From: UBA1672 sp050633645
Lineage (GTDB): Bacteria > Pseudomonadota > Alphaproteobacteria > Micavibrionales > Micavibrionaceae
Assembly: GCA_050633645.1 (NCBI GenBank)
Contig: JBOEGX010000003.1
Coordinates: 41,281-105,280, forward strand
DNA length: 64,000 bases
Direction of reading: 5' to 3'
Each line of letters opens with the position of its first letter. Position 1 is the stretch's first letter. Positions 27,302 to 35,729 of this stretch are shown in pieces. The notes beneath the pieces were generated by a model. It searched no databases, was not told the origin of the DNA, and saw only the letters and a program-made list of their open reading frames with translations. A program made the translations under genes and the position numbers.

Positions 27302-28369
27302 ATGCAAAAACTGTGTGTTAGTGTATTTATACTATGTGCTTGTCTACTGACAGGATGCAACGTGTCGAATCAAAACGCGCCACTAGAAAATAGCAATGAA
27401 ATTCAAGCGTATACGCCTCAAAAACAAATCAAAACATTGGCCGCATGGTGGTCGTATTTTAATGATCCTGTGCTTGATCGTCTCGTAAGCGCAACTGTTA
27501 AGTTACAGATGCAAGGGGCTGATTTTAAAGGAGAAAAGGCGGTGTTGGTAAGTGATGTCGTAAAGATATACTTACAATACCGTTCTTTACAGGGGCAGAG
27601 CAGCGCTCTTAGTCTGTATATGGACGATATATCAGTGATTACCTCTCGCTTGGATACGCAGGAAAAAAAGAATTTAATAACCCAATTAAACCAAGCCGAA
27701 ACAGATATATCCGCCGCACGCAAAACGCAGGATACAATTTTAAAGGAAATGGGTGGTATTCAACAGGAATTGGCTGAAAATTCAGGGCTGTTACCAGAAT
27801 ATATCGCAGAAATCCTTAAGGAGAGTCAGCCCTTGCCTGATGGTGATATTAAGCCTGTCTTGATTACGCCAGCAGATGATATGGCTTATATCCCCGAAGT
27901 TACGAAGAAACTTAATGCATATTCTGGGGCATCTAAATCTATATTCCCAAGCATGATTATCGGTGATTTTTTTGGTGTTTCAACTGATGCTTATACCGAT
28001 GAAACCTCGAAATGGAGTGTTGATAGCGGAACGTTTGAACGCCATTTAAATTGGGTGGGGATCGAAAATGAAGGCAATATAACAGGCTTGAAAAATGACA
28101 TATCTGATTTCCTGTTTGACTTCCAGGGCAAGCTGATTAGCTACGCTGATTTAGGCGTTCAATATGAAACATTGAATATGGCACATGAAAACGCGATAAA
28201 TGAAAAAGCCGCATTCCCCACTCATAACAGTCGTAATGACAGCGCATCATTGGGCGCGGCATTAAGTATGCAGAAGAAGGTTTACGACACAAATATAGGG
28301 GCGTTAAAGGCCAAGTATGAACGTATAAAAATCCTGATTGATCTTTATACATTGTTCAATGTGTATTAA
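27302..28369 (+). CDS. Shortened NodT-like lipoprotein
   Basis: A 355-residue lipoprotein (signal peptide with CLLTGCN lipobox) opening with WWSYFNDPVLDRLVSATVKL, which closely resembles the start of the mature NodT/OprM fold. The central coiled-coil region is present but the second OEP repeat appears reduced, so the chain is ~130 residues shorter than the intact outer-membrane factor of the neighbouring operon. It is divergent from that operon across 195 bases. It may be a degenerate paralogue or a non-channel accessory. RBS AAAAGG precedes the ATG. Confidence 0.6.
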   Translation: MQKLCVSVFILCACLLTGCNVSNQNAPLENSNEIQAYTPQKQIKTLAAWWSYFNDPVLDRLVSATVKLQMQGADFKGEKAVLVSDVVKIYLQYRSLQGQSSALSLYMDDISVITSRLDTQEKKNLITQLNQAETDISAARKTQDTILKEMGGIQQELAENSGLLPEYIAEILKESQPLPDGDIKPVLITPADDMAYIPEVTKKLNAYSGASKSIFPSMIIGDFFGVSTDAYTDETSKWSVDSGTFERHLNWVGIENEGNITGLKNDISDFLFDFQGKLISYADLGVQYETLNMAHENAINEKAAFPTHNSRNDSASLGAALSMQKKVYDTNIGALKAKYERIKILIDLYTLFNVY

Positions 28370-28409
28370 GAGGGTTTTGTCTTTTTCTACTTAAGGTGAG
28401 TTTTTTAAC

Positions 28410-28958
28410 GTGCTGAAATATATGGGTAAAATAAATTATGTCATTGCTGTTATTGTCATCGCCTTGGGCATAATCGCTGTGTCTATGGCTATGGGTACTA
28501 ATAATAACGTCAACATATCACTCACCGAAAAACGGGAGAGATTCGAGGATTGGAGCGTCTTGTGCTTACAAAACGATTCGAATCGGAATGGATCGGATAT
28601 CTGTTTTGGTGAATATTCCCAAACAGAAGGCAGTACTGCAATTTTAACCGCTCAATTAAAAATGATTGATCGTGCGGGAGAGCTTATTCCGCGTTTAAAG
28701 GTCATTGCACCACTGGGAATATTTCTGCCAGCAGGGGTGAGCTTGACCCTACCAGATCAAGACCCGTTCATTGTGCCAGTTCAGTTTTGCGATGTGGAGG
28801 GGTGCTTTGTGAATTTAGATCTAGCCAGTGATGTGGTTCAGGCGCTTTCAAATAGTGATGAATTAGGTGTGTCTTATCTAAGGTCAAATCATGAACCGTT
28901 AAACCTTGCTATAAAGCTAAACGGTTTTATAGATGCATTGGCCTATTTGAAACAATAA
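28410..28958 (+). CDS. IalB-family periplasmic protein
   Basis: A 182-residue protein of the invasion-associated-locus-B family, common in alphaproteobacteria and of uncertain function. It has an N-terminal membrane/signal segment (YVIAVIVIALGIIAVSMAM) and the family pattern FEDWSVLCLQN, then PLGIFLPAGVSLTLPDQDPF, a Cys pair (QFCDVEGCFV) and LSYLRSN-like ending. The start is GTG at 28410, placed 10 bases after AAGGTGAG; ATG at 28422 is further from it. It probably follows the NodT-like gene in one transcript (40-base gap). Confidence 0.78.
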   Translation: MLKYMGKINYVIAVIVIALGIIAVSMAMGTNNNVNISLTEKRERFEDWSVLCLQNDSNRNGSDICFGEYSQTEGSTAILTAQLKMIDRAGELIPRLKVIAPLGIFLPAGVSLTLPDQDPFIVPVQFCDVEGCFVNLDLASDVVQALSNSDELGVSYLRSNHEPLNLAIKLNGFIDALAYLKQ

Positions 28959-29855
28959 TCATTTCATGAATCGGCGCAATGCATAGCTCATAATTTTATA
29001 GCAGAGCTTTGCGGTCATAAAATCACAGGCGTGCAATCCATCACGCGGAGCAAGTTCAACCACATCCGCGCCAACAATTGACGCATTATGTGATACCGCG
29101 TCTAAAATATCCATGACCTCCCACCAATTCAGGCCACCCGGTTCAGGCGTTCCCGTCGCAGGGATCATACTGCTATCGAATCCATCAATGTCGAAGGTCA
29201 CGTAAACGTTTCCATTACCAACGGCTTTGGCCACGTCACTGACATCCCATTTGCGTCTGTCTTTCATCCAAAAGATATCAATACGGTCTTTGTTTTGTTC
29301 GAGTATTGGTAGCTCTTCGGCGGATATATTGCGAATGCCCACACTGACAAGGCGCACATTGTCATGATCCAAGCACCTGCACATCGCCGCGGCGTGCGAG
29401 TAATGCTCCCCTTCATACCCATCACGTAAGTCCGCATGCGCGTCAAATTGCAAGATCGTGATCTGTTCATGACGGCGCACATAGGGGCGAATTGCGCCAG
29501 CAGTCAGGGAATGCTCCCCCCCCATCACAAGCGGAAAATGACCCGCATCAAGCGCAGCCTCAACGATTGATTCTAATTGATCCAACGCCTTGGGGAGATC
29601 TTTTTCTATGACTGGTTCTTGCACCGTCGCAATGCCATAATCGCGCCAGCATTCGCGCCAGAACACCTCATCAAAATGCTCAAGCTCTGGCGAAGCATCA
29701 AGAATCGCTTGCGGCCCCTTGGATGTTCCGCCCTCATAGCTCACACTTGCCTCTAACCCAAACGGAATAAGCAACGCTTTTGCGTCTTTTGGGTCACCTG
29801 CGTCATCCGCACCCAAATGCAAAAACGCGTCTTTTGATTTCATATAATTCAACAT
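28959..29855 (-). CDS. speB: Agmatinase / ureohydrolase family
   Basis: A 298-residue binuclear manganese ureohydrolase. Metal-binding motifs are intact: VMGGEHSLT, LQFDAHADLRDGY and FDIDGFDSSMIPATGTPEPGGL. Agmatinase releases urea from agmatine to give putrescine, the substrate of the polyamine genes to the right; guanidinobutyrase or another ureohydrolase activity cannot be excluded by motif alone. It diverges from the dehydrogenase gene across ~90 bases. Confidence 0.82.
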   Translation of the reverse strand: MLNYMKSKDAFLHLGADDAGDPKDAKALLIPFGLEASVSYEGGTSKGPQAILDASPELEHFDEVFWRECWRDYGIATVQEPVIEKDLPKALDQLESIVEAALDAGHFPLVMGGEHSLTAGAIRPYVRRHEQITILQFDAHADLRDGYEGEHYSHAAAMCRCLDHDNVRLVSVGIRNISAEELPILEQNKDRIDIFWMKDRRKWDVSDVAKAVGNGNVYVTFDIDGFDSSMIPATGTPEPGGLNWWEVMDILDAVSHNASIVGADVVELAPRDGLHACDFMTAKLCYKIMSYALRRFMK

Positions 29856-29945
29856 AGCTTCTTATACTTGATTTTACAGCGGTTTCAATACTATATATTG
29901 GGCAACGAAACAGTGGTTTTGATATTAAAGAAAAAAGGAAGACTC

Positions 29946-31187
29946 ATGAAGGTTCTAATTATAGGAGCAGGTGGTGCAGGAAACGTGGTTGCAAAAAAAT
30001 GTGCAATGAATACGGATGTCTTTACAAAAATCCATCTTGCGAGTCGCACGGTATCAAAATGCGAAGCGATCCAAAAAGATATCAAAGATAATTTTGGCGT
30101 TGATATAGCTGTTTCCGCCCTTGATGCCGATGTCGTTGCTGATACGGTTGCCTTGATCAACGACTTTAAGCCTGATCTCGTTATTAACATGGCTTTGCCG
30201 TATCAAGACCTTGTTATCATGGATGCATGTCTTGAAACCAAAACGAATTACATGGACACCGCGAATTATGAGCCGATTGACGTGGCAAAGTTCGAATACC
30301 ATTGGCAATGGGCGTACTCCGAGCGGTTCAAAGAGGCGGGCATCACCGCGATTTTGGGCTGTGGCTTTGATCCAGGTCAAACGAATATCTATTGTGCTTA
30401 CGCGCAAAAGAACCTGTTCGATGAGATTCATTATATCGACATCATTGACTGTAACGCGGGTGACCACGGCAAAGCCTTCGCCACAAATTTCAACCCTGAA
30501 ATAAACCTTCGCGAAGTGACGCAAAAAGGAAAATATTGGGAGAACGGCAAATGGATCGAAACTGAGCCTTTGGAATTTCGCAAAATGATCAATTACCCCG
30601 AGGTTGGCGATAAGGCGAGCTATCTTCTCTATCATGAGGAAATGGAATCTTTAGTCGAAAATATTAAGGGTTTGAAACGCATTCGCTTCTGGATGACCTT
30701 CGGCGATGAATATATCAAACATATGGAAGTGCTGCAGAATATCGGCATGACCCGCATTGACCCCGTGACCCATAACGGCGTTGAAATCGTGCCGATCCAG
30801 TTCCTTAAAACCCTATTGCCGGAACCGTCATCGCTCGCGGATGGCTATACGGGTAAAACGTCCATCGGGTGCGTGATTACAGGGGTTAAGGACGGCGTAG
30901 AAAAAACCGTTTTGATCTATAACGTGTGTGACCATGCCCAGACCCATGCAGAGGTGCAGGCGCAGGCCGTATCTTATACAACAGGCGTGCCGCCCGTCAC
31001 AGGTGCGATTATGATGGCAAAAGGCATATGGGGCAAAGAGGCTGGCGTTTGGAACGTAGAACAACTCGACCCTAACCCCTTCATGGAAGAAGTCGCAAAG
31101 CAGGGTTTGCCATGGCACGTGGTGGAGCTTGATGGCGATCTTGGTGAACTGACCGAGCGTAGAGCGAAGTATGCGAAGGTTGCTTAG
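29946..31187 (+). CDS. Carboxynorspermidine/carboxyspermidine dehydrogenase
   Basis: A 413-residue saccharopine-dehydrogenase-family enzyme with an N-terminal NAD(P) fold (VLIIGAGGAGNVVAKKCA). The family signature LGCGFDPGQTNIYCAYAQ and the downstream decarboxylase identify it as the enzyme that condenses putrescine (or diaminopropane) with aspartate semialdehyde to carboxyspermidine (carboxynorspermidine). The ATG at 29946 follows AAGGAAG and gives the usual start directly before the Rossmann motif; 26 upstream in-frame codons lack a site. A palindromic repeat (31195-31250) separates it from the next gene. Confidence 0.88.
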   Translation: MKVLIIGAGGAGNVVAKKCAMNTDVFTKIHLASRTVSKCEAIQKDIKDNFGVDIAVSALDADVVADTVALINDFKPDLVINMALPYQDLVIMDACLETKTNYMDTANYEPIDVAKFEYHWQWAYSERFKEAGITAILGCGFDPGQTNIYCAYAQKNLFDEIHYIDIIDCNAGDHGKAFATNFNPEINLREVTQKGKYWENGKWIETEPLEFRKMINYPEVGDKASYLLYHEEMESLVENIKGLKRIRFWMTFGDEYIKHMEVLQNIGMTRIDPVTHNGVEIVPIQFLKTLLPEPSSLADGYTGKTSIGCVITGVKDGVEKTVLIYNVCDHAQTHAEVQAQAVSYTTGVPPVTGAIMMAKGIWGKEAGVWNVEQLDPNPFMEEVAKQGLPWHVVELDGDLGELTERRAKYAKVA

Positions 31188-31194
31188 GCGCATC

Positions 31195-31250
31195 GTCATT
31201 CTGAGGCGGAGCCGAAGAATCTAAAGATCCTTCGCTGCGCTCAGGATGAC
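31195..31250. repeat. Palindromic repeat element, copy C
   Basis: GTCATTCTGAGG to GCTCAGGATGAC, nearly identical to copy B. It lies between the dehydrogenase stop codon and the GIY-YIG/decarboxylase frame. Confidence 0.85.
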
Positions 31251-31272
31251 ATTTTGGGATGGAGAGTGAAGA

Positions 31273-32826
31273 ATGAGCAAAATTTTCTATGTTTATTTAA
31301 TAACAAATTTTAAGAACACGGCACTCTATACAGGTGTTACAAGTGATTTGGAAAAACGTGTTTTCGAGCATAAGAATGGAACATACGAAGGCTTCACGAA
31401 AAAATATAATTGCACAAAATTGGTTTATTTTGAAGTGTATTCAGATTCAGAAAACGCAATACGCCGCGAAAAAGAAATTAAAGGATGGGTGCGAAAAAAG
31501 AAGAATTCTCTTATCAATACGAAGAATCCTGAATGGACTGATATATCAGAGTGTGAGTATCAATTTCCAACAGATTCTTCGGCTATACATCAGAATGACA
31601 TGATTATAAGCTGTCATCCTGAGGATCACGAAGGATCTGAAAAGGATTCTTCACTCACTTTGTTCCTTAAGAAGGGCAAAGATATGTTTAACGAAATAAA
31701 ACCCCCATCCTACATCGCGGACATCGCCGCAATCCGCAGCAATTTGACAAAGGCAAAGCGCATCCGCGAGGAAGCGGGCGTGGAAATCCTGCTCGCGACA
31801 AAGGCATTTTCTATGTTTTCCATCTTCCCCATGATGGCGGAGTACTTGGACGGCACCACCGCGAGCGGGCTGTATGAGGCGCGCCTCGGCGCAACGCATT
31901 TCGGCAAAAACGTCCATACCTATTCCCCCGCATTCACGGAAAACGACTTAACGGAAATCCTCAAATACTCCAACCATATCTATTTCAATTCCGTGCCACA
32001 GTTGAATCGCTTTGCGCCAATGGTGCGTGAGCGATGCAAAGATGCGGTCATCGGTTTGCGCGTAAACCCGCGGCTTTCACTAGTGAAGAACAGTGCGCTT
32101 TATGATCCGTCCGCGCCATGCTCGCGCTTTGGTGTTCAAAAGGAAGAGCTAACGCCTGAAGTTTTAAAGCAAGTCGATATCCTCCACTTCCATAATTTAT
32201 GTGAGAATATGGCGCAAGAATCGCTCAAGCTCATCACCCATGTTTCAACCGAGTTCGGCTTTGCTTTAGATAAGGTGAGCCGCGTTAATCTGGGCGGTGG
32301 GCATTTCTATTCGCACCCTGATTATGATATTGCTGCGCTTATTGCTGCGCTCAAAGCCCTGAAATCCGATCATGACGTTGATATCACGCTCGAACCCGGC
32401 GCGGCGCATGTGTTAAACGGGGGCTATCTGGCGGCAACGGTTTTGGACGTGATAGAGCAGGGCGAGCATAAAATCGCAATCCTCGACGCGAGCGCTTCCA
32501 CTCATATGCCCGATGTGTTAGAAGTTCCATACACCCCAGAAATTATTGGTGCAACAATTACGGAGCAGGACGCGATAGGAGAGAACACCTATATCCTCGG
32601 CGGCAATACCTGCATGACCGGCGATGTCATCGGGACGTATAAATTTGATGCTCCCCTAGAAATCGGGCAAAAGCTTCTCTTCACCGATATGATGCAATAC
32701 GCGAATGTGAAAAACACAACTTTTAACGGCGTACCACTCCCCGATATTGCTATTTTGCACGAAGACGGCCGCTACGAAGTGGTTAAATCTTTCGGCTACG
32801 AAGATTTCGAAGAGCGGCTAAGCTAA
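31273..32826 (+). CDS. nspC: GIY-YIG domain fused in frame to carboxynorspermidine decarboxylase
   Basis: One 517-codon frame encodes two unrelated parts. Residues 1-~95 are a GIY-YIG nuclease-like domain (FYVYLITN, ALYTGVTSDLEKRVFEHKNG, RREKEIKGWVRKKK). Residues ~100-137 are encoded by palindromic-repeat sequence. From Met138 (ATG 31684, behind AAGAAGG at 31669-31675) a complete fold-III PLP decarboxylase follows: ATKAF with the PLP lysine, HFHNLCEN, RVNLGGGHF, LEPGAA and GGNTCMTGDV. It decarboxylates carboxy(nor)spermidine to (nor)spermidine. The strong internal start suggests the decarboxylase is also, or only, made alone; the two genes were probably separate before the repeat removed the first stop codon. 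Confidence 0.85.
   Translation: MSKIFYVYLITNFKNTALYTGVTSDLEKRVFEHKNGTYEGFTKKYNCTKLVYFEVYSDSENAIRREKEIKGWVRKKKNSLINTKNPEWTDISECEYQFPTDSSAIHQNDMIISCHPEDHEGSEKDSSLTLFLKKGKDMFNEIKPPSYIADIAAIRSNLTKAKRIREEAGVEILLATKAFSMFSIFPMMAEYLDGTTASGLYEARLGATHFGKNVHTYSPAFTENDLTEILKYSNHIYFNSVPQLNRFAPMVRERCKDAVIGLRVNPRLSLVKNSALYDPSAPCSRFGVQKEELTPEVLKQVDILHFHNLCENMAQESLKLITHVSTEFGFALDKVSRVNLGGGHFYSHPDYDIAALIAALKALKSDHDVDITLEPGAAHVLNGGYLAATVLDVIEQGEHKIAILDASASTHMPDVLEVPYTPEIIGATITEQDAIGENTYILGGNTCMTGDVIGTYKFDAPLEIGQKLLFTDMMQYANVKNTTFNGVPLPDIAILHEDGRYEVVKSFGYEDFEERLS
31571..31674. repeat. Palindromic repeat element, copy D (composite), in frame
   Basis: A reversed half-element (gattcttcgg...cagaatgac, 31572-31599), a short spacer, then a second half beginning GTCATCCTGAGG (from 31613) and containing gattcttcactca. 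It bridges the GIY-YIG part and the decarboxylase part of one reading frame. The boundaries of the degenerate right half are approximate. Confidence 0.65.
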
Positions 32827-32837
32827 ATTATTATAGT

Positions 32838-32893
32838 GTTATCCTGAGACATCGTTGAAGGATCTAAGATTCTTCGCTAACACTCGGGATGAC
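32838..32893. repeat. Palindromic repeat element, copy E
   Basis: A diverged member (GTTATCCTGAG ... CACTCGGGATGAC with aagattcttcgct inside) in the convergent gap between the two decarboxylase genes. It could double as a bidirectional terminator. Confidence 0.7.
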
Positions 32894-32902
32894 ATCAAGA
32901 CT

Positions 32903-34102
32903 CTATCCGATCAACGCCAAATCACATGCGCCGAATCCGTTAAAATTCGTGCGGATAGATTGGCTGTAAGCGCCGGTGTTTTTGATCTCGACCCAATCAC
33001 CCTCACGGATATCAGTGGGGAGCATAAACGGCCCTTCCATCATATCCAGTGAATCACAAGTCGGCCCCGCCAGCGAATAGGCCGCAAGCGTATCATCAAA
33101 CGCCCCATGCGCACGAATAGCCTGCACAGGAAAGCGCGTATTGAGCCATTTTCCTGCGTCAAACAACCCGCCATATGTACCGTCATTGATGTACAGGCGG
33201 TCTCCACGACGCGCTTCAACACGCACCACAAGTGAACCACTTTGTGCAACCAATGCGCGACCCGGTTCGGCCAGTAATTCCATATGATCCAATCCCGCGC
33301 ATTGTAATGCAGTGCGTACTACATCAAGGCAGGTGTGAATGCTCGGCACGTCTTCGTCTTCATACGGGACAGGAAACCCGCCGCCAATATCAAGCGCGTC
33401 AACGCGAACCGCGCTGCGCTCTATTACACCGCGCACGATGTTAATCGCATTGGCGTAAGATGCTGCATCGGAAATTTGTGTGCCAACATGAAATGCAATG
33501 CCCAATTTAACGCATTGATCACGACACGCCCGAAGAAGTTCAGCCGCCATATCAGGCATAGCTCCGAATTTCGCTGATAAATCAATCGATGCATTCGCAT
33601 TTTTCGGCAAGCCCAAACGCACAAACAGGTTTAAATCTGAAGCATTATTGGTTTCACGCGATATTTTTGCAAGCTCATCCGCGTGATCCAAAACAAAGTT
33701 ACGCACGCCATGTTCGTAATAGGCTTCGCGAATGCTTTCGGGTGATTTGATCGGGTGCATAAAATACAGATCAGCCTTTGGCGCAACAGAGCGCACCAAA
33801 CGCATTTCCTCAATCGATGCCACGTCAAATGCGTGAACACCGCCTTTATACAAATTGGCAATTGCAATCGGGTGCGGGTTTGTCTTTACGGCAAACATAG
33901 TTTTACCCATAAAGGCATTCACAAATGCCGCGCCTGTATCCGCAATCTGTTTCGGATTAAGGGTGTAAACCGGCAAAGCAGGTCTGCGCGCATGCACCAT
34001 GTCTTCGGTGCTTGCGAAATAAGAATATTGAATGTTGTCTGTGCCTGTTTGAAGGGCATTGTTTTTATTAAAACGTTTATTAAATGATAAAATTTGGCTC
34101 AT
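32903..34102 (-). CDS. Ornithine decarboxylase (fold III, PLP)
   Basis: A 399-residue alanine-racemase-fold decarboxylase: TMFAVKTNPHP carries the PLP lysine, DIGGGFPVPY and LAEPGRALVA bind the cofactor phosphate, and GPTCDSLD holds the active-site cysteine typical of ornithine decarboxylases. It makes putrescine for the carboxyspermidine enzymes to its left; some relatives also accept lysine. The RBS AAAGGAG is strong. A ~450-base non-coding leader with hairpins precedes it, suggesting post-transcriptional control by polyamines. Confidence 0.87.
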   Translation of the reverse strand: MSQILSFNKRFNKNNALQTGTDNIQYSYFASTEDMVHARRPALPVYTLNPKQIADTGAAFVNAFMGKTMFAVKTNPHPIAIANLYKGGVHAFDVASIEEMRLVRSVAPKADLYFMHPIKSPESIREAYYEHGVRNFVLDHADELAKISRETNNASDLNLFVRLGLPKNANASIDLSAKFGAMPDMAAELLRACRDQCVKLGIAFHVGTQISDAASYANAINIVRGVIERSAVRVDALDIGGGFPVPYEDEDVPSIHTCLDVVRTALQCAGLDHMELLAEPGRALVAQSGSLVVRVEARRGDRLYINDGTYGGLFDAGKWLNTRFPVQAIRAHGAFDDTLAAYSLAGPTCDSLDMMEGPFMLPTDIREGDWVEIKNTGAYSQSIRTNFNGFGACDLALIG

Positions 34103-34570
34103 GGGTCATGTGCTCCTTTTTAACGCGTTGTTATCAAAAAGAACGAACGACTTATCCGTTGGGGTAAGCCCTTCAGCCCGCTCCGCACATGCACGAAGTC
34201 AGGCGCATTTACCTTACCACATCGTAGCCAATGCACGATTCACAGTACAAAAACTGTGAATGTTATCGCGCATAAAAGACACGCAAGTTGTCGGTTTTAT
34301 ATTTAAAAGGGGATATGTGCCCCAGCTTTTAGCAACATTACGTTTCATAACGCAAACCTTTTCAAATCGAGGGGGTGGTAATTCACCCCGTATTGGTTGG
34401 GAGCTTAAAAAACAACTCCGCCCCGCTTTAAAATGTTCACGCCGTTGCATAAACTCGAATCATAAAAGATCGGCCAGAGACACGTGCGTCAGGAGTTATT
34501 ATATAATTTCTATTCTTAATGCAAAAGAAAAATGCATAATAATATGAAATTAAGTGGAAATACCGAATAA
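34103..34570 (-). promoter_or_regulatory. Long leader/intergenic region upstream of ornithine decarboxylase
   Basis: About 470 bases between the channel gene and ornithine decarboxylase hold no conserved gene. On the minus strand there is a 9-bp hairpin (34238-34246 with 34253-34261, sequence attcacagt/actgtgaat), a second hairpin at 34372-34389 (ggggtg/cacccc), and a possible 44-codon leader frame (34214-34348, beginning MKRNVAKSWG). An RNA leader motif upstream of speF-type decarboxylases is known in alphaproteobacteria; I cannot confirm that this is one. Confidence 0.4.
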
Positions 34571-35362
34571 TCACATTTCATTTTTAACTTGATTATAGGC
34601 GATCACAGCAAACAAAACCGTTCCGCCAATGATGTTACCAAGGCAGGCTGCGACCAAAAACCCAATACATTTTACGAATTCGATTTGTCCCTGAAGCAAA
34701 AGAATAAAGGCTTCGGCAGAACCCGCAACAATATGCGCAAAATCACCAATGGCAATGATATAGGTCATCATGACAATGACCCAGAACTCGGTGCCACCGC
34801 GCGCACTAGGCAGCATCCACACAAGGCAGGCAATCAAAAAGCCTGCAGGAATGGCCATTTGGAAAACATGCCAAAAGTCTTGATTAACCGCATGCATTGA
34901 AATTTCGCTGAACACCCCTAGAAGATCAGGCGATACAAATGTAAATTTTGTAACGAGAAGAGCGGCTATAAATGTACCAATAAAGTTGGTAGACAGTACA
35001 ACGCCCCATAATTTAAGCGTTCTAATCACATTGCGTGAATTCCGTCTTTCAAGTAATGGAAGTACAACGGTGATTGTATTTTCAGTGAAGAGTTGAAAAC
35101 GACCGATAATTACAATCACAAACCCAAACGTGTAGCCTAAGTTTTCAATCAGAAAGTTATTCTGCCCATGCGGAAGGTTATATTTAAGATACCCCTCGCA
35201 AAATAATGAAAAGCTGATGCAAAGCCCTGCAACCAAACCTGACCAACCCAAAGAGGGGAGGGAGCGTGAAAGTTCTTCTTCACCTTCGGTGGAAATGATT
35301 TCATATATCGTCGGCGCCGCCAGACGGAGTTTCTCATCAATATCATCATTTGCTTGGTTCAT
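34571..35362 (-). CDS. Formate/nitrite transporter (FNT) family channel
   Basis: A 263-residue FNT-fold membrane protein with six predicted helices. Family segments include GLVAGLCISFSLFCEGYL, ENTITVVLPLLER (the L2/omega loop region), NFIGTFIAALLV and FIVACLGNIIGGTVLF-like helix 6 (here AACLGNIIGGTVLFAVIAYN). The acidic N-terminus (NQANDDIDEKLR) resembles the YfdC branch, not FocA. Transported anion is not identifiable. Confidence 0.85.
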   Translation of the reverse strand: MNQANDDIDEKLRLAAPTIYEIISTEGEEELSRSLPSLGWSGLVAGLCISFSLFCEGYLKYNLPHGQNNFLIENLGYTFGFVIVIIGRFQLFTENTITVVLPLLERRNSRNVIRTLKLWGVVLSTNFIGTFIAALLVTKFTFVSPDLLGVFSEISMHAVNQDFWHVFQMAIPAGFLIACLVWMLPSARGGTEFWVIVMMTYIIAIGDFAHIVAGSAEAFILLLQGQIEFVKCIGFLVAACLGNIIGGTVLFAVIAYNQVKNEM

Positions 35363-35464
35363 GTTTAGAGTCCTTCTTCAAAACGATCTTAATTATTATG
35401 CATTGTTATATGGAATACCAACTATTTCGAGAGCGACAGGCAATAGGTGTTTATAACTTTCCAA

Positions 35465-35635
35465 TTATTTTGAAAACCATAGGTAAAGTAAAGGAATCCA
35501 AATGAATGTAGTTGTCAGAATACCCTTAATGCATTGATATGCAATCCACGCCCAGAACATGTGTTTGCTAGGTTTTTTGAACTTTTTTAAAATCGCAGGT
35601 AATTTGAATTTCGTTTTTTCTTCTGCTTTATCCAT
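35465..35635 (-). CDS. Small membrane protein (56 residues), unknown
   Basis: An ATG at 35635 opens a 56-residue frame: a basic first half (KTKFKLPAILKKFKKPSK) and a single hydrophobic, aromatic-rich helix (FIWIPLLYLWFSK at the end). The composition is that of a short single-pass membrane protein. It lies alone between the FNT gene and the next secreted protein. No family is recognised. Confidence 0.5.
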   Translation of the reverse strand: MDKAEEKTKFKLPAILKKFKKPSKHMFWAWIAYQCIKGILTTTFIWIPLLYLWFSK

Positions 35636-35729
35636 GATGCATGTTACCTTCCGAGAGAGAATTCTTCACACAAAAGCGGATATAAAGTCAATCCCCGAAG
35701 GAAATGTTTAGCGATCAGGAGCATGAATT

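Noticed and set aside
31684..32826. Treating the decarboxylase as a separate gene only
   Set aside because: The frame is continuous with the GIY-YIG part, so I annotated the whole and noted the internal start.
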